Part shown: piece by piece, positions 10,801-44,755 of the stretch
Numbering within the stretch: position 1 is the stretch's first letter
Layout of the letters: every line of letters starts with the position of its first letter
NCBI GenBank assembly: GCA_012932295.1
Contig: JAAONU010000013.1
Location: forward strand, 45,026,627-45,090,626
DNA: 64,000 nucleotides
Reading direction: 5' to 3'
DNA from: Cyclina sinensis
Lineage: Eukaryota; Mollusca; Bivalvia; Venerida; Veneridae
The notes under the pieces: model-generated
Told to the model about the DNA's origin: nothing
What the model saw: only the letters and a program-made list of their open reading frames with translations
The model's database searches: none
Made by a program: the position numbers and the translations under genes

Positions 10801-12553
10801 ATATTTTGCATAAACTGTGCTTATCACTGGGACTGTTTTCTTTTCCTTGTGCATTGCTTTGGAATAGGCAGAAAAGCAGCATCGGCTTAATTACACAGCA
10901 AGTTTATTTTAAATACCCCAAACCTCTAAGTAGTAGTTTTGAGTAGTAGTGAAGCATTGATGCTATTGGAAACAAAATTAATCATGTATCCCTGAAAAAA
11001 ATCCCAAAATAGCTACATGTGTAAGTAGATATTTTAAATATGATATTTATAATAACATGACCCATGTAGACTGAAAATGCCTTCCAAATATAATCAAGCA
11101 TTCCTGTTATATTTATTTTTGCATGTTTTTATTTTGAGATTTACTTTTTTTCCCCTTTTTTTTGTGCCATTTCTGTATAAATATTTTGTCAGAGGTGCTT
11201 TTATTGTCATATACTCCTTAAACCTCAAATCAATGCTGTTCAGTATAGATAAAGTGTTCATCATTTTATGATTCAATGAAAATAAATGCACAAATAACCT
11301 TTTGTAGAGGTTTTTCATTTTTCTTTGACAAAGATATAAAAGATTGTCAACAGTTCAAGCTAGAAAAATTAGAGTCCTGTAGAGACACTTGAAATATTTT
11401 TTCTACCTTTGTGTTCATGATCACAGACGTGGTAGTCGTCAGTGTTTTACACATTCTTTAAACAGGGGTATCTGTTTTCTTACTATGACAGTTTCAGAAA
11501 TAGACATGGACTGCGAAGCTAAACAAGATGCTAATTGTACAATAAAATTATTATATATGAGTACAGTTATATTGTGATAGCGTTTCGTAAAAATGACTCA
11601 TTTTATTTGAGAATTTGTTTACTGAAGTTGTCGTCCATGTTTTAAAACATCGCCTTATTTATTTGCTTGTTTTTTTTTTGCTCTTCACTTGTTTAGTACA
11701 GCACATTGTTGAAATAAATTGAATAAAAATGATTGTATAGTTCGTATAATAGATAAGTTAAATATCCAAATTGATACACCAACAAGCCAATCAGAATATG
11801 TTTAGTAGTCATTTATGTAATGGTCATTCCAGTAAACTTGTTTACCACCCCAGGAAGAAGAAAAAAAATCTGTTGGTAATGAAGGGGTTGGGGGAGGGGT
11901 CTTTTCTTGCCAGATAAACTAAATGGGGTTTGTCTTTTTTTAAAGTGACTTTCTGGGGTAGGTTATTGTTTTACTGGAATTGTCCCAAGGAAAAGTGAAA
12001 TGGAACGGTTCTATTTTATTTTCTGTTAAAGTAGACTTGCTATATGGCCTGTAGTTTGTGGACTACATGAATAATTAAGTTTCTTTAATATATGGCCATA
12101 AAATAATTTAGAGGTTGTCTCTAAAAGATGTTTTTTCAAAATATGAGTTTACACAGTGGTGCTAATAGTACTGAAACGTTTGCATATCAAACCTTTGAAG
12201 ACCAGTCATCTAGTCAGTTTCTATGGTTTTATGTCAGAGATTTCTTATTTTAATGTAGTTTTTACAGACTTTTTGAATGAATTTAATGAAAAATTCAGAT
12301 GAAATACTACAAAATAAAAATGTCGCAAAAATATTTGTTTCTACAAAAAAAATTCATCAGCTCTTTCGCTAACTTGAAGAATAGAATATCAAATCTACCT
12401 AATAAATGAATAAAGGTTTGTTCAGAATGAAATGGTATGGATTTCTAGGAGAAAATATAGCCTTCTTAAGTATATTTCAGTGTACGATATTTGAATCAGT
12501 TTTATGTGAAGTAAAAGTCATTAGTCAATAAATTTTTCAGATTAAATAATAGT
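7859..12553. other. AT-rich intergenic DNA without recognised genes
   Basis: Several short open frames (60-75 codons) occur, but none shows domain-like composition or plausible splice partners. AATAAA motifs at about 8780, 9385, 10190, 11280 and 11715 are what base composition alone would give. I see no tandem array, RNA gene or transposon end here. Confidence 0.5.
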
Positions 12554-12558
12554 GCTTA

Positions 12559-13211
12559 CAGGGCTCGAAAAGGGGCGAAATCGTCACCCAAAACTCCCTG
12601 ACTTCACCTTTATAAAGCATCAAAGCGATATCAACATTGCCGAAAATGTTTCATCTGCCGATGTAAATAACTACTTGCTGAGCTCCGGTTATGGGCGGAG
12701 CTTATACACGAAAATGGCGATCAATACGTACTACCTTCAAAGCATTGACCAGTCAGAGCGCATTTTACTAGTTTCATTGATTTAATCCTGTGTGTTGACA
12801 CTCGATACACAATTAACACATTTAGCCATCAACAGGTGTTGAATTGGGTCAATAATTCAATTTGGGATGTACACCGAGTAGAAAACTGCCGTGTACAACA
12901 GACTTTACCAATCTTAAAAGTCCAACAAACTATGTCTTAACAAATTGATTGAATGCTTAATTCTGGTGAAGCTGGAAATGCATCCCAGACTTTTCACAAA
13001 AAAGTTACTGAATTTTGATGCCACAGATACAATTAGTTTTTAACACTAAGATGAATAAAAATCACTCCACATATTTGCTGTCTGCCATTGTCATTCACAA
13101 ATGGAACTGGCATTGCCTGAACTAAATTCACCTAGGAGTCTTCTGACCTCCCAAATCTTGCCTTAGGGAGAAGTCACTTCTCCCAAAATTTTGACCCTAG
13201 TGAGAGCCCTG
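12559..13211. mobile_element. Non-autonomous hAT-like element with 5-bp target duplication
   Basis: Ends are CAGGGCTC (12559-12566) and GAGCCCTG (13204-13211). They are flanked by a perfect direct repeat GCTTA at 12554-12558 and 13212-13216. The 653-bp interior has a 77-codon open frame (12552-12785) that starts outside the element and has no transposase features, so the element depended on a transposase elsewhere. CAGGG tips are typical of hAT elements; most hATs make 8-bp duplications, but 5-bp clades have been described. It directly abuts another element at 13231. Confidence 0.7.
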
Positions 13212-13230
13212 GCTTACTGGTAATTGGGCT

Positions 13231-13484
13231 TACTGTATACCCCCATTTAAACGTCCCCAGGGGCTATGCATTTTGAAGCCACGGGGCATTTATTTAGCAC
13301 CAGAAATGCCAGTTATTTTTTTTAAAGTGTATAAGTAATTGCTGTTTCTATGAAAAGGGGTCGGTCAATACTCTGTTTAAACATCAGAGCCAAGTCCCAA
13401 GAGCCACTCACAAAGCTGGTAAGTCAGTATTTTGGGTTACAAAGGGGGTTGGGGTGGATAGCATTTAAATGGGGGTATACAGTA
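13231..13484. mobile_element. 254-bp MITE with perfect terminal inverted repeats and TA target
   Basis: The first 21 bp (TA then CTGTATACCCCCATTTAAA, 13231-13251) are the exact reverse complement of the last 21 bp (13464-13484). The outer TA on each side fits the TA duplication of Tc1/mariner-type transposition, leaving CTGTATACCCCC as the element tip. The interior is non-coding. Perfect ends indicate a recent insertion. Confidence 0.82.
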
Positions 13485-13830
13485 CATGGTTTCAAGAAAT
13501 TAATAATCTTGTATCACTTACAAGACATTCTTTATTGGTCAGTACCACTGTTTAAACTCGGACTTTGCAGTTTTTGTTCTAATTTGTAAAGTTTTTCTAT
13601 TGCTTTGACAAATATAGTCATGGATTTTATGCATTTTGTTGATGTTTGAAATGGATGCAATAAAGAACCTAAAACCCAGTTACAGGTATTGTTTGTTATT
13701 CACAGTGTTTTCTTGTTGTAATGCAGGGACTTTAGGTAATTCCATAATACTTCAAAAATCTTATTTTTTTTGTTTTAAGTCCAATTGTATTTGTTAACAT
13801 CACCTATAAATTGTTCAAGAAAAATACAAG

Positions 13831-14557
13831 ACAAGAGAGCCAAGTGGTTGTGTCTCTCACCTGAAATGTGCAGTACGAGGTCCAAAGGAACACATGGCTA
13901 CAGTATGTGATCTCTTCAATATCAACAATGTTTTCTATGATTTAACCTGGTGACCTAGTTTCTGACCCAGTTTTGAATAAGCCCAAGAATCCATCAAAGC
14001 AACATTCTGACTAATTTTTCATTCAGATCTGATATATAATTTGACCTCTCGAGTATTAAAAAAAAAGGTTTTTCTATTATTTGATCTGATGGCCTAATTT
14101 CTGAACCCATGTAACCCAGTTTTCAAATTATCCAAAAATTCATCATGGCAAAACCAACGTTCAGTTAAAATGGGTAAAAAATGTGACCTCTAGAAAGTTA
14201 ACAAGGTTTACCTACGATTTTACCCAGAGACCTAGTTTTTGACACCACACTTTCCAGATTTTATACTCTAATATTTCAATGAGATGAATATTAAGGTCAA
14301 GTTTCATGAAGTTCCGGTCAAAAATATGTCTTCTACAGCGAAAACAATTTTTTTTTTCATTATTGGACCCAGTGACCTAGTGTTTGACCCCACGTCACCC
14401 AGTTTCGAACTCATCTGAGATTTTACTGAGGCTACCATTCTGATAAAGCTTCATTAAGATTCAATTGAAATACAGTGTTTACAAGCAAATGTGAATGGAC
14501 GCTAGACAAAATAGCATACTAAAAGCTCACCCTAGCACTTTGTGCCAGGTGAGCTAA
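13831..14557. mobile_element. Hairpin-terminated satellite-type element, copy 1
   Basis: The left end ACAAGAGAGCC...CTCTCACCT resembles the heads of the copies at 14593 and 26791. The right end is a hairpin: AGCTCACC (14524-14531) pairs with GGTGAGCT (14548-14555) around a GCAC/GTGC inner stem, and the copy ends CTAA. The interior consists of diverged ~145-bp units carrying phrases such as TGACCTAGTTTCTGACCC and TTTGACCCCACGTCACCCAG. No coding capacity. Confidence 0.6.
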
Positions 14558-14592
14558 AAAGACCCCTTTCTTTAAGACTGTCAACTTTTCTG

Positions 14593-16383
14593 AACAAGAG
14601 GGGCATGGATGGCTTTGGCTGTAGGTTTGCTGTTAAGCAGTATTTCATTTTTTAATTGAAAATATATAAGTGCCTACAAACCAAATATGTAAAATATCAG
14701 TCAATAAATAAAGGCTATATGACAGAAAGTAGAAATATCTATTATAAGCTATGGTGACCTTGACCCAGTGACCTTAAACCCTACCCATGGGTAGAGGTCC
14801 ATGCAAGGAACCTATATATTGAATATCAAAGATATTGGTCTATAAATGAAGGCTTTATGAGGTACAGTAGATAAATCTATTTTTAGCCTCTGTGACCTTT
14901 AACCTAATCTAATAATCTGAAAGACCAAACAACCTTTCTGACAAACTGCCAGGATAATTGGACTGAAACAGTAGCCTCTAGAGCCTTAACAAGATATTTC
15001 AATTTTTGGGCTCTGTGACCTAATTTTTGACCCCAGATGACCCATCTTCGAACTTGACCTAGAAACCATCGAAATAACCTTTCTGACGTATTTCTTGAAT
15101 ATTTAGGCTGAAAATGTTACCTGTAGAGTGTAAACAAGGTTTTTCCAAATTTAAGCTCTGTGACCTAGTTTTTGACCCCAGATGACCCATATTCAAACTT
15201 GGGCTAGAAATCATAAATTCAACCTTTCTGACATATTTCCAGGATATTTGGGCTGAAAATGTTACCTCTAGAATGTTAACAAGGTTTTTCCATATTCAGG
15301 CTGTGTGACCTAGTTTTTTTACCCAGATGACCCATATTCGAACATGACCTAGAAATCATCAAAACAACCTATCTGACATATTTCCAGGATATTTGGGCTG
15401 AAAATGTTACCTCTAGAGTGTTAACAAGGTTTTTCCATATACAGGCTGTGTGACCTAGTTTTTGACCCAAAATGACCCATATTCCAAATTAAGCTAGAAA
15501 TTATCTTAACAAGCTTTCTGACAGTTTTTCAGGAAATTTGCGATAAGATATTACCTCTAGAGTGTTAACAAGGTTTTACAATATTTGGGCTCTGTGACCT
15601 AGTTTTTGACCCCAGATGACCCATATTTGAACTTGACCTAGAAATCGTCAAAGCAACCTTTCTGACAAATTTCCAGATTATTTGGGCTAAAAATGTAACC
15701 TCTAGAGTGTAAACAAGATTTTTCTATTTTTTGGCTCCATGACCTAGTTTTTGAACCCAGATGACCCATATTTAAACTTGAGCTAGAAATCATAGAAGCA
15801 ACCTTCCTGACAAATTTCCAGATTATTTGGTCTAAAAATGTTACCTCTAGAGTGTTAACAAGGTTTTTCAATATTTGGGCTCTGTGACCTAGTTTTTGAC
15901 CCCAGATGACCCATATTTGAACTTGACTTAGGAATCGTCAAAGCAACCTTTCTGACAAATTTCCAGATTATTTGGGCTGAAAATGTAACCTCTAGAGTGT
16001 TAACAAGATTTTTCTATTTTTGGGCTCTGTGACTTAGTTTTTGAACCCAGATGACCCATATTTGAACCTGAGCTAGAAATCATCGATAGAACTTTTCTGA
16101 CAAAAATTCCAGGATATCTGGACTGAAAAAGTAGCCTCTAGAGTGTTAACAAGGTTTTTCTATATTTGGGCTCTGTGACCTAGTTTTCCAACCCTGATAA
16201 CCCATGTTCGAACTCGTCCAAGATATTAATGAGACAAACATCCTGACCGAGTTTCATGACATTTGAGGCAAAAATGTGACCACTAGAGTGTTAACAAACT
16301 AATTGTGGACAGACGGACGGACTGACGACGGACAAAAGGTGATAAGAAAAGCTCACTCTGTCACTATGTGACAGGTGAGCTAA
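14593..16383. mobile_element. Hairpin-terminated satellite element, copy 2
   Basis: The head is AACAAGAGGGGCATGGATGG. From 14615 to 14935 it matches the left module of the copy at 26791 closely. A nine-unit satellite follows, then a GACAGACGGACGGACTGACG stretch. The terminal hairpin AGCTCAC (16350-16356)/GTGAGCT (16375-16381), with inner stem GTCAC/GTGAC, ends in CTAA. The CTRR end downstream of a hairpin and the lack of a target duplication suggest a Helitron-type mechanism; this is inference. Confidence 0.65.
15001..16300. repeat. 145-bp tandem satellite inside copy 2, about nine units
   Basis: The landmark CT(C/G)TGTGACC and its variants occur at about 15011, 15156, 15301, 15446, 15590, 15735, 15880, 16025 and 16171, so the period is 144-146 bp. 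Units share TTTTTGACCCCAGATGACCC, ACCTCTAGAGTGTTAACAAG and TTCCAGGATATTTGGGCTGA. A 77-codon minus-strand frame at 15638-15871 is only repeat sequence. Confidence 0.9.
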
Positions 16384-16386
16384 AAA

Positions 16387-17960
16387 CTGTTTCAGTTGCA
16401 GGACATGAACCTAGACTGTCTTTCAGAGCAAGAATATATTGTTTTTACAGGTCTGTATCAATTACAATGATATTGTACACAGCAAATGTGTTTGTACAAC
16501 ATTATTATACATCTGAAGGCACATATGTTATGCCCCTGGTCATCCATCTGTTAGCAGTTTGTGTCCACACCTTTTTAACTGATTTTATCGATCTGAATCT
16601 AACTGGCAGGTAAAGAAAGAAAGAGTCAAGCTTTTAAATTTATTAGCCAAGTATATAGAACAGTTAACTTTGGTGACTGGCAACACAATAACATGTTGGA
16701 ATAAATACAAGCTAAATGTTAATGGCAGTGCTCTGATTTGATCTGGTCTTGCCCAACACTTCAACATAAAACTTTTTGTTTTCCTTTTTAACAACATAAC
16801 AATCTTTTGTTCAAACTTATTCTTCAGACTGAATTGTTAGAGACAGGAATGTTAATACATAGAATTTAGGTAATCATATAAGAGGAAACACTGCTTTGAT
16901 TTGTAATACAGATTATACAATGGTGTTGTCACGGAGGAAGACTAGACAACAGGCTATTTCTAGTTAGCTGAGGCTTTCTATACATTTGATATTATATCAC
17001 ACAATATATATAGTATATCACACAATATATATCGTATATCACACAATATATCACATTTGTGTAATATAGGTTGTTTATTCTTATTAGTTTTCATTCTCTG
17101 AATTTGGCATGAATTTTAAACATAACATAATAATTAAAATCCTTTACCTTTTACTACAGATGTTTCCAAATTTATTTAGAGTGAATAATTTTAAAACAAT
17201 TTTAAACAAAACTTGGTGTTCCCAAATAACTGTCAAATGAATAAGTTAAAACAAAACTAGACAACTGTAGATAGTACAGCAAGCTAGGCTCAATTCCTCC
17301 TAAATATAGAACAATGTTTCACAGAAAGGGGAACATCTTGTCTTCCCTTATTTCATATCAATCAATAAGCTCATTACTATGTAAAGCAATAAAGGTTATA
17401 CCAGTCTGACATCTGTTGACACTATACAATCTTTAAAAATATCAAAATAACAGACTGCATTTAATTGTTAGCACAGACTATACAACTTTGATCTAACACT
17501 ATATTCAGGGAGTTAAATTTCATCATGTTTATAAATCTATTACCAAAAATGATAAGAAAAAAAATAATACATACTGATAGTTTTTCATTTGTTTTGTTGC
17601 TATGGAAATGCTGAGGAAAAATAATCCAATAAAACTCATGAAAATGGAAAAAAACAACATTATATGCAACTGCCCACTAGATAATTAGACTGGAATAAAT
17701 ACTAAAAATACAGCAACAATAAAATCAAAGCACATACATAAATTTATCCTGCTAGTGACAAATATGCAAGATTGCTCATACAGGTTAAATTCAAAACAAA
17801 TTACCGCTCAGTTAGAAGAAAAAAGCAATAACAGGTTTGTTACATATTAACAGCTTGAATATAACCTTACTTATTAATGCCCCATTCGTCTATAACCAAA
17901 TTAAAGCTTCCTACAAATCTTTGGTCTTTGAACAGAAGTAAGTGTACAGAAAAACGTTTT
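16387..17960. other. AT-rich spacer with a short TA-rich tandem repeat
   Basis: At about 16993-17060 the phrase ATATCACACAATATATA recurs three times. Nothing else structured is seen. Short open frames at 16368-16613 and 16585-16797 have no recognisable content. Confidence 0.45.
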
Positions 17961-17982
17961 AGCAGTATCTTTTTGCTCTGTA

Positions 17983-18482
17983 TTGAGCAGTGTGTAATTG
18001 CTCTGTACATAGTTTGGGCAGTATCAAATGACTCTGTAATAAGTTTGAGCAGTGTGTAATTGCTCTGTACATAGTTTGGGCAGTATCTAATGACTCTGTA
18101 ATAAGTTTGAGCAGTGTGTAATTGCTCTGTACATAGTTTGGGCAGTATCTTATGGCTCTGTAATAAGTTTGAGCAGTGTGTAATTGCTCTGTACATAGTT
18201 TGGGCAGTATCTTATGGCTCTGTAATAAGTTTGAGCAGTGTGTAATTGCTCTGTACATAGTTTGGGCAGTATCTTATGGCTCTGTAATAAGTTTGAGCAG
18301 TGTGTAATTGCTCTGTATATAGTTTGGGCAGTATCTAATGGCTCTGTAATAAGTTTGAGCAGTGTGTAATTGCTCTGTACATAGTTTGGGCAGTATCTTA
18401 TGGCTCTGTAATAAGTTTGAGCAGTGTGTAATTGCTCTGTACATAGTTTGGGCAGTATCTAATGGCTCTGTAATAAGTTTAA
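17983..18482. repeat. 62-bp tandem repeat built from two 31-bp half-units, eight copies
   Basis: GAGCAG recurs at 17985, 18047, 18109, 18171, 18233, 18295, 18357 and 18419, an exact 62-bp period. Each unit divides into GAGCAGTGTGTAATTGCTCT... and GGGCAGTATCTAATGGCTCT..., both 31 bp and clearly homologous, so a dimer was amplified. Open frames of 60-109 codons on both strands here are made of the repeat and are not genes. Confidence 0.92.
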
Positions 18483-18499
18483 GGAGTATCTTGTTCTAT

Positions 18500-20009
18500 A
18501 TTTATTGTATTTCTGTAGCATGTTATAAGCATTCAAGTGGTCATAATTTCTTACTGTATCTTACTAAATAGCATGTACATGTTAATGATTTTCTTTTTCA
18601 AATTTTGACATCCAAAATAAGCAGTTACAGGAATACACACTCAATCAGACTAGATTGTATCATCTACCTGCTAGTTACATAATAGTTTTCATAACTTGAT
18701 CAACATTTCTAAACCAGTGATTAGCATAGAGTGAAATTCTAAGAAGGTCTACAAATTTTGCTTTCTGGAAGAGAAGCCTAAGAACCAGAAAAAGGGTAGA
18801 AAAATATAATATTCAACCAGGTACATGTAGATTCACTAAACATCTCACTGTAAGTAGCTACTGATGAAGTGGTTTCATAGATAGATAGATTTATTTCGGT
18901 ATCACAGTGCATACAATGGTTATGTACAAACATGTTGTATCAAATAAAATATTAACTGATTAAATAAGATACAAGCATGAGTATGAACCATGTCATGCAA
19001 CACAGTACCAAGGATAGCACAAAAAAGAGAGTGATCCCTTATTTCCATTGTGGTCCTTGAACACAGTTTCAAACTGTAAATACTGGTTAAATATTCACCA
19101 GGCCAATTATTTCTTCCAAAAAAAGAGCTAAACATAGCTTGAAGGTCCAGACTGAACCCTGCTAAAAATATGAATATTCCTACCACTGCAGTAACAATAA
19201 TTGTAATCAACTCCCATCTGAATAACTTTACACCATTTTAGCTAAACTGAATTTTAACTATTATAACTGTACAGAAAGAAAGAAAAAATCTATGACAATG
19301 TGTTTTCCTACAAAAGTCCACCTTAATAAGAAGCCACTTTCACCCTCATATTTTTCTAAGTAACAGTTTTGGTATGACTGCTGTAGATATAAAGCACAGA
19401 CCTAAAGAATCATAATACACAAGTAAAGCAATATTAGCATTATATTACTAACACAACAGCTATGTGGCAATCCAAAAAAACAGCTCACTTTGATCAATTG
19501 ATAGAGTCAAGTATTTTAATGTATCTTTCATGTACAAATATATTTTTGATATTTCTTACTTTGATAGAATGGCAATTTTTAAACAGTGTTATGGCAATCT
19601 GATGTAAAGTACCTGTAAATACATTACACATAATTATTTAATCATAAACATCTTTTTTTATCATGTAGAGAAGCATGTACACAATATACTACCATATAAT
19701 CTGGTTTATCCGACATCCATTGGTTCTATCAATTAAAAAATACAAAATTTACAAATATCATAAATTATAAAATCACAAGCTTACACAGAAGCTATGGCTG
19801 ATACATGTGTGGGGATTTAAACCTGTGGCTACCTTACTCAATGAATTTATCTTATTAAACCAATACATTATTTTTTCAATACATTGAATTTTTTCAAATT
19901 AATGTATGCAATAGTATATTTAATGTGTTATGAATACTTAAAAGATTATGGCAAGGTGGCTTATCTAAAAATTTATTAAATACATGTGTCAAAAGGCAAA
20001 TCTAATTGT
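18500..20009. other. AT-rich spacer, nothing recognised
   Basis: A 96-codon minus-strand open frame (18920-19210) has two hydrophobic stretches but no family resemblance, and no splice signals or repeats accompany it. GATAGATAGATTTATTTCGG at 18880-18899 resembles the tail region of invertebrate non-LTR elements, but no body is visible. Confidence 0.4.
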
Positions 20010-21520
20010 AACAAAAAATGTGTCACAGACACAAATGCCCCTGAAACATGGAAATAGTGACAGTCATGGTAGCTTATAACTTGAAGTGACCTTGATCATT
20101 TGGGCCAAACATTTTTGCAGTTAGTGAACTAAACAAAGTACCAATACCTCCAGGGATAAGACTGTTATAATATTATGTCCTTTACCTACCTGCATGGCTG
20201 GTAAAATTGATTAATTTCCAAAACTGATGTGTTTCAAAAGATACTAATTTAGTGTTTTGTACCTGTAAGTCACCACGCCTTTAACACAAGAAGTGTTTCT
20301 AAACAGTTTTTACCTTTTAACTTTTGGATTTTATGCTCCAGTTGTACATTAATGTGACTGTATGACTGTACAGACTGTAGGCTGTTTAAAACTAACAGGT
20401 GGTGAAAATTCTTTAACGAGGAGGTAAAATATGGTTTATATTATGCTGTTACATATCTTGACACTGAAGAACATAAAATGACACTAGGCCAAACAACACA
20501 GAATCAAGTTATAGCAAAAAAGTATGCAGAAGAAAAATCATATAAATAACTAAAGATTGTTTTTTGAGAAAAACGTATTTCTCCCCCAATATCATTTACC
20601 ATCAAGAATATTTGTTATAACAAAGGGGCAGGTAAAAATTTTCCAACCAATATAAGCCAATACTATGCATAACTACACTTGTAAATGATCAAAGCTGTAA
20701 AGTTTCATCAGAATCTAACTAGCAGTTATGGAGATATGCCCAACTGTATTCAAATTTTGACAAATCAAGGGCTGTAACTCTGCTCAAAATCACCTGACAG
20801 GAACACAACAAAAATATGCAAAATTACTCTCACTAATAATCATTCCTAAGAAGTTTCAACAAAATCTGATAAGCGGTTACAGAGATATGCCCATAATTAT
20901 GTATTCCAATTTTGACAAATTAAGGGCCATGAATCCGCTAAAAATCAACAGAACTGTACACATCAATAACATGCATAACTGCCCTTGCTAACAATCATTT
21001 CTGTGAACTAGCAAGACTTTGTGGTTATTGAGATATATCCATATGTATTCAAATTTGGACTAATCAAGCCCCATAACTGGAACACATCAATAATACTTGT
21101 CACTACACTTATTAGACAAGGTGTTATGGAGATATGCCCATATAAGTTCAAAGTTTGACAAATCAAGGCCCATGACTCCATTAAAAAATAAGCCGACCAG
21201 AACATAACAGAAGTACTTGTAACTATACTTGCTAACTATCATTCCTGTGAATTTTTGTCAAAAATCAGACAGTTGGTTTTGGAGATATGGTCATATGTGT
21301 TCAAATGTGGACAAATCAAGGCCCATAACTTCACTGAAAATCACTGAACCAGAAAATGCTGACAATATGCTTGAATACACTTAGTACCAATAAATCATGC
21401 AAGTTCCATTGAAATCCAACCAGCAGCTTTGGACAAATTTTGTAACTTACAAACATACAGACAGAGGGAAAGTACAAAAACAATATGTCTCCCATCCCAC
21501 TATGTGGGGGGAGACATATT
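20010..21520. mobile_element. Hairpin-terminated satellite element of a second type
   Basis: The head is GTGTCACAGACACAAATGCC (20020 region). The core has about five diverged ~150-bp units marked by GGAGATATGCCCA...TTTGACAAATCAAGG at about 20731, 20882, 21031, 21129 and 21280 (one unit is shortened). A CAGACAGAGGGAAAGTACAA tract precedes a strong terminal hairpin: AATATGTCTCCC (21482-21493) pairs with GGGAGACATATT (21509-21520), and inner CCCAC pairs with GTGGG. The layout matches the AGCTCACC family (head, satellite core, purine-rich tract, hairpin), but the sequences differ. Confidence 0.65.
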
Positions 21521-23339
21521 AAAAATAAAACCATTTTGGTCCCACTAAATAACTCCCTTGAAATAAGAAACACAATGCAGCCAAATAATTTCAAAATTAT
21601 TTAAAATTCTTGGTTAATTTTCTCAACAAGTTTGGACAAACCCAACCATTTAATAGACATTTTACCTAAAACACATTTGCGGTAAGTACCAATTTTAGAC
21701 ATATTCCTTCAATAAAAAAGTGCCACACAAAATGTCAGTCAGGCTGTTCTAGTTTCCAGCCACCTTAACCACTCAGGTCTAAGGCTGGGTCTGAAATAGT
21801 TACACTGTACTAAATAAACAGTTCCTAGAACATGACTACCTTAAGGTGTAACTATGTTAATATGCCAACTCAAGAACCTTCTAAATTAAAAAGAACCCAA
21901 ATAGGTACAATTTCCAAGAATATAATGAAAATACAACAACTGTGATTTTAATGTGTAACTAAATAAAGCTAAATTAGTTCAAACATGTCTCTGTATCAAC
22001 AGTACTTCAATTTGTGATTTTAGTGAGAGTCACTTTGATGAAAACGCCTGTAGGTGCACTAAATTACCTAAAACTGACACTTACAAATAGAAGGATATAG
22101 TCATGTAACTGGTCTGAAGGCAGTCACAATGTAGTATGAAAGAAATGAAATGGGGAAAAGAGCTACTAACTTTCTTATGTGGTACCCAGCTTACTTAACA
22201 GAGCTATATGCGGACTGTGGAACCACTAGGTCTTTTCTTTCAGTTACATAGAATATTTGATTTAGACTGGAACCATGATCATACTTATTCAGGAGCATTT
22301 ACGACCCACAATATAACATTAAGGAACAACATTTTACAGAATCATTTAGCAGAAACCAGACAAACCTCACAAAATTAAAAGCTCAGCTGTGAATGACTCA
22401 GTGAGCAACAAAAAGTAATAACTGTCCATAACTGTATACGAAATTATACAACAAAAAAGAAAATACATTTTAAGTGCTTAAATTATAAAGAATGGATTTC
22501 ACTAGAATATTTTGGTTTATGTCAATTTATACAGCTTCCTCTGAAACCAGTGCCAACTGCTTCTCACAGTGAAACCTCCCTTTCTTCTTCTACATGAAAG
22601 AATCATGCAAAAAGGACCTTTCAGTAGAGAAAAAATATTATTTTGTCTGTAGCAAAAATGTACATGTATAACCACTATTCAATTTTCAATTTCACAAGAC
22701 TTTTTCAGTATCTACAAGAAATGATGTTTCAAGGTTGATTTCTTTTTTAATTAAAAGGTCTTTAAATATATATTGTATTTTGGAGTGATATGTCATTTCA
22801 TCTGGTCTAAAAAAAAAGAGACACCCATCTAAGTCTCAAATGTGAAAAACATTTTACTATTAGCAGCAATGTAAACGTTGTACCAGTATCTTTCTAAGAT
22901 TTAAACTTTATTCTTTAAGTCTGATGACAACCAGCAACAACAAATTTATAGAGTTCCCTTGAAGAAATTTCAATGATGCAAAAAACATATTTGGCATCTT
23001 TCAAAGTTTTTCCTTAAAACTGATTGAAGGTTTTTATAGGTAAGTGAAAACCCTGAATCTTTAGCAAGGATTATTCTCTAGCAGCTTGTATGGGCCCTGA
23101 GGTTTAAGGGAAAACTATAAGAAGGAAAGCTTTTTCACTGAATATTGCAGTATTACTGTACAGTAGCAAGTCTAGATGCTGAATGTCAAGATTTCACTGT
23201 ACAGTAGCAAGTCTAGATGCTGAATGTCAAGATTTCACTGTACAGTAGCATATCTAGTACTGAATATTGAGGTTTCACTGTAGCAACCAGTTACACCAGT
23301 TAGTAGCGCTGTATGGTTTATCTATATCTATTGTTCCCA
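21521..23339 (-). other. SLC35E3 3' UTR / downstream region
   Basis: The DNA is AT-rich and non-coding. The first AATAAA on the minus strand after the SLC35E3 stop that I found is at 22907-22912 (TTTATT on plus), about 430 nt past the stop; it is a candidate poly(A) signal only. A 41-bp tandem repeat lies within this stretch (separate entry). Confidence 0.35.
23155..23280. repeat. 41-bp tandem repeat, three units, in the SLC35E3 3' UTR region
   Basis: ACTGTACAGTAGCAAGTCTA begins at 23155 and 23196, and a diverged third copy begins at 23237; the first two are nearly identical. ACTGTACAGT contains the self-complementary ACTGTACAGT core, so each unit could form a small hairpin in RNA. It begins 60 nt beyond the stop codon. 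Confidence 0.8.

Positions 23340-44755
<21,416 letters not shown>

Noticed and set aside
12552..12785. 77-codon plus-strand frame as a gene
   Set aside because: It crosses the left end of the hAT-like element and has no domain features.
17867..18258. Overlapping 99- and 109-codon minus-strand frames
   Set aside because: Both are translations of the 62-bp tandem array in different frames.
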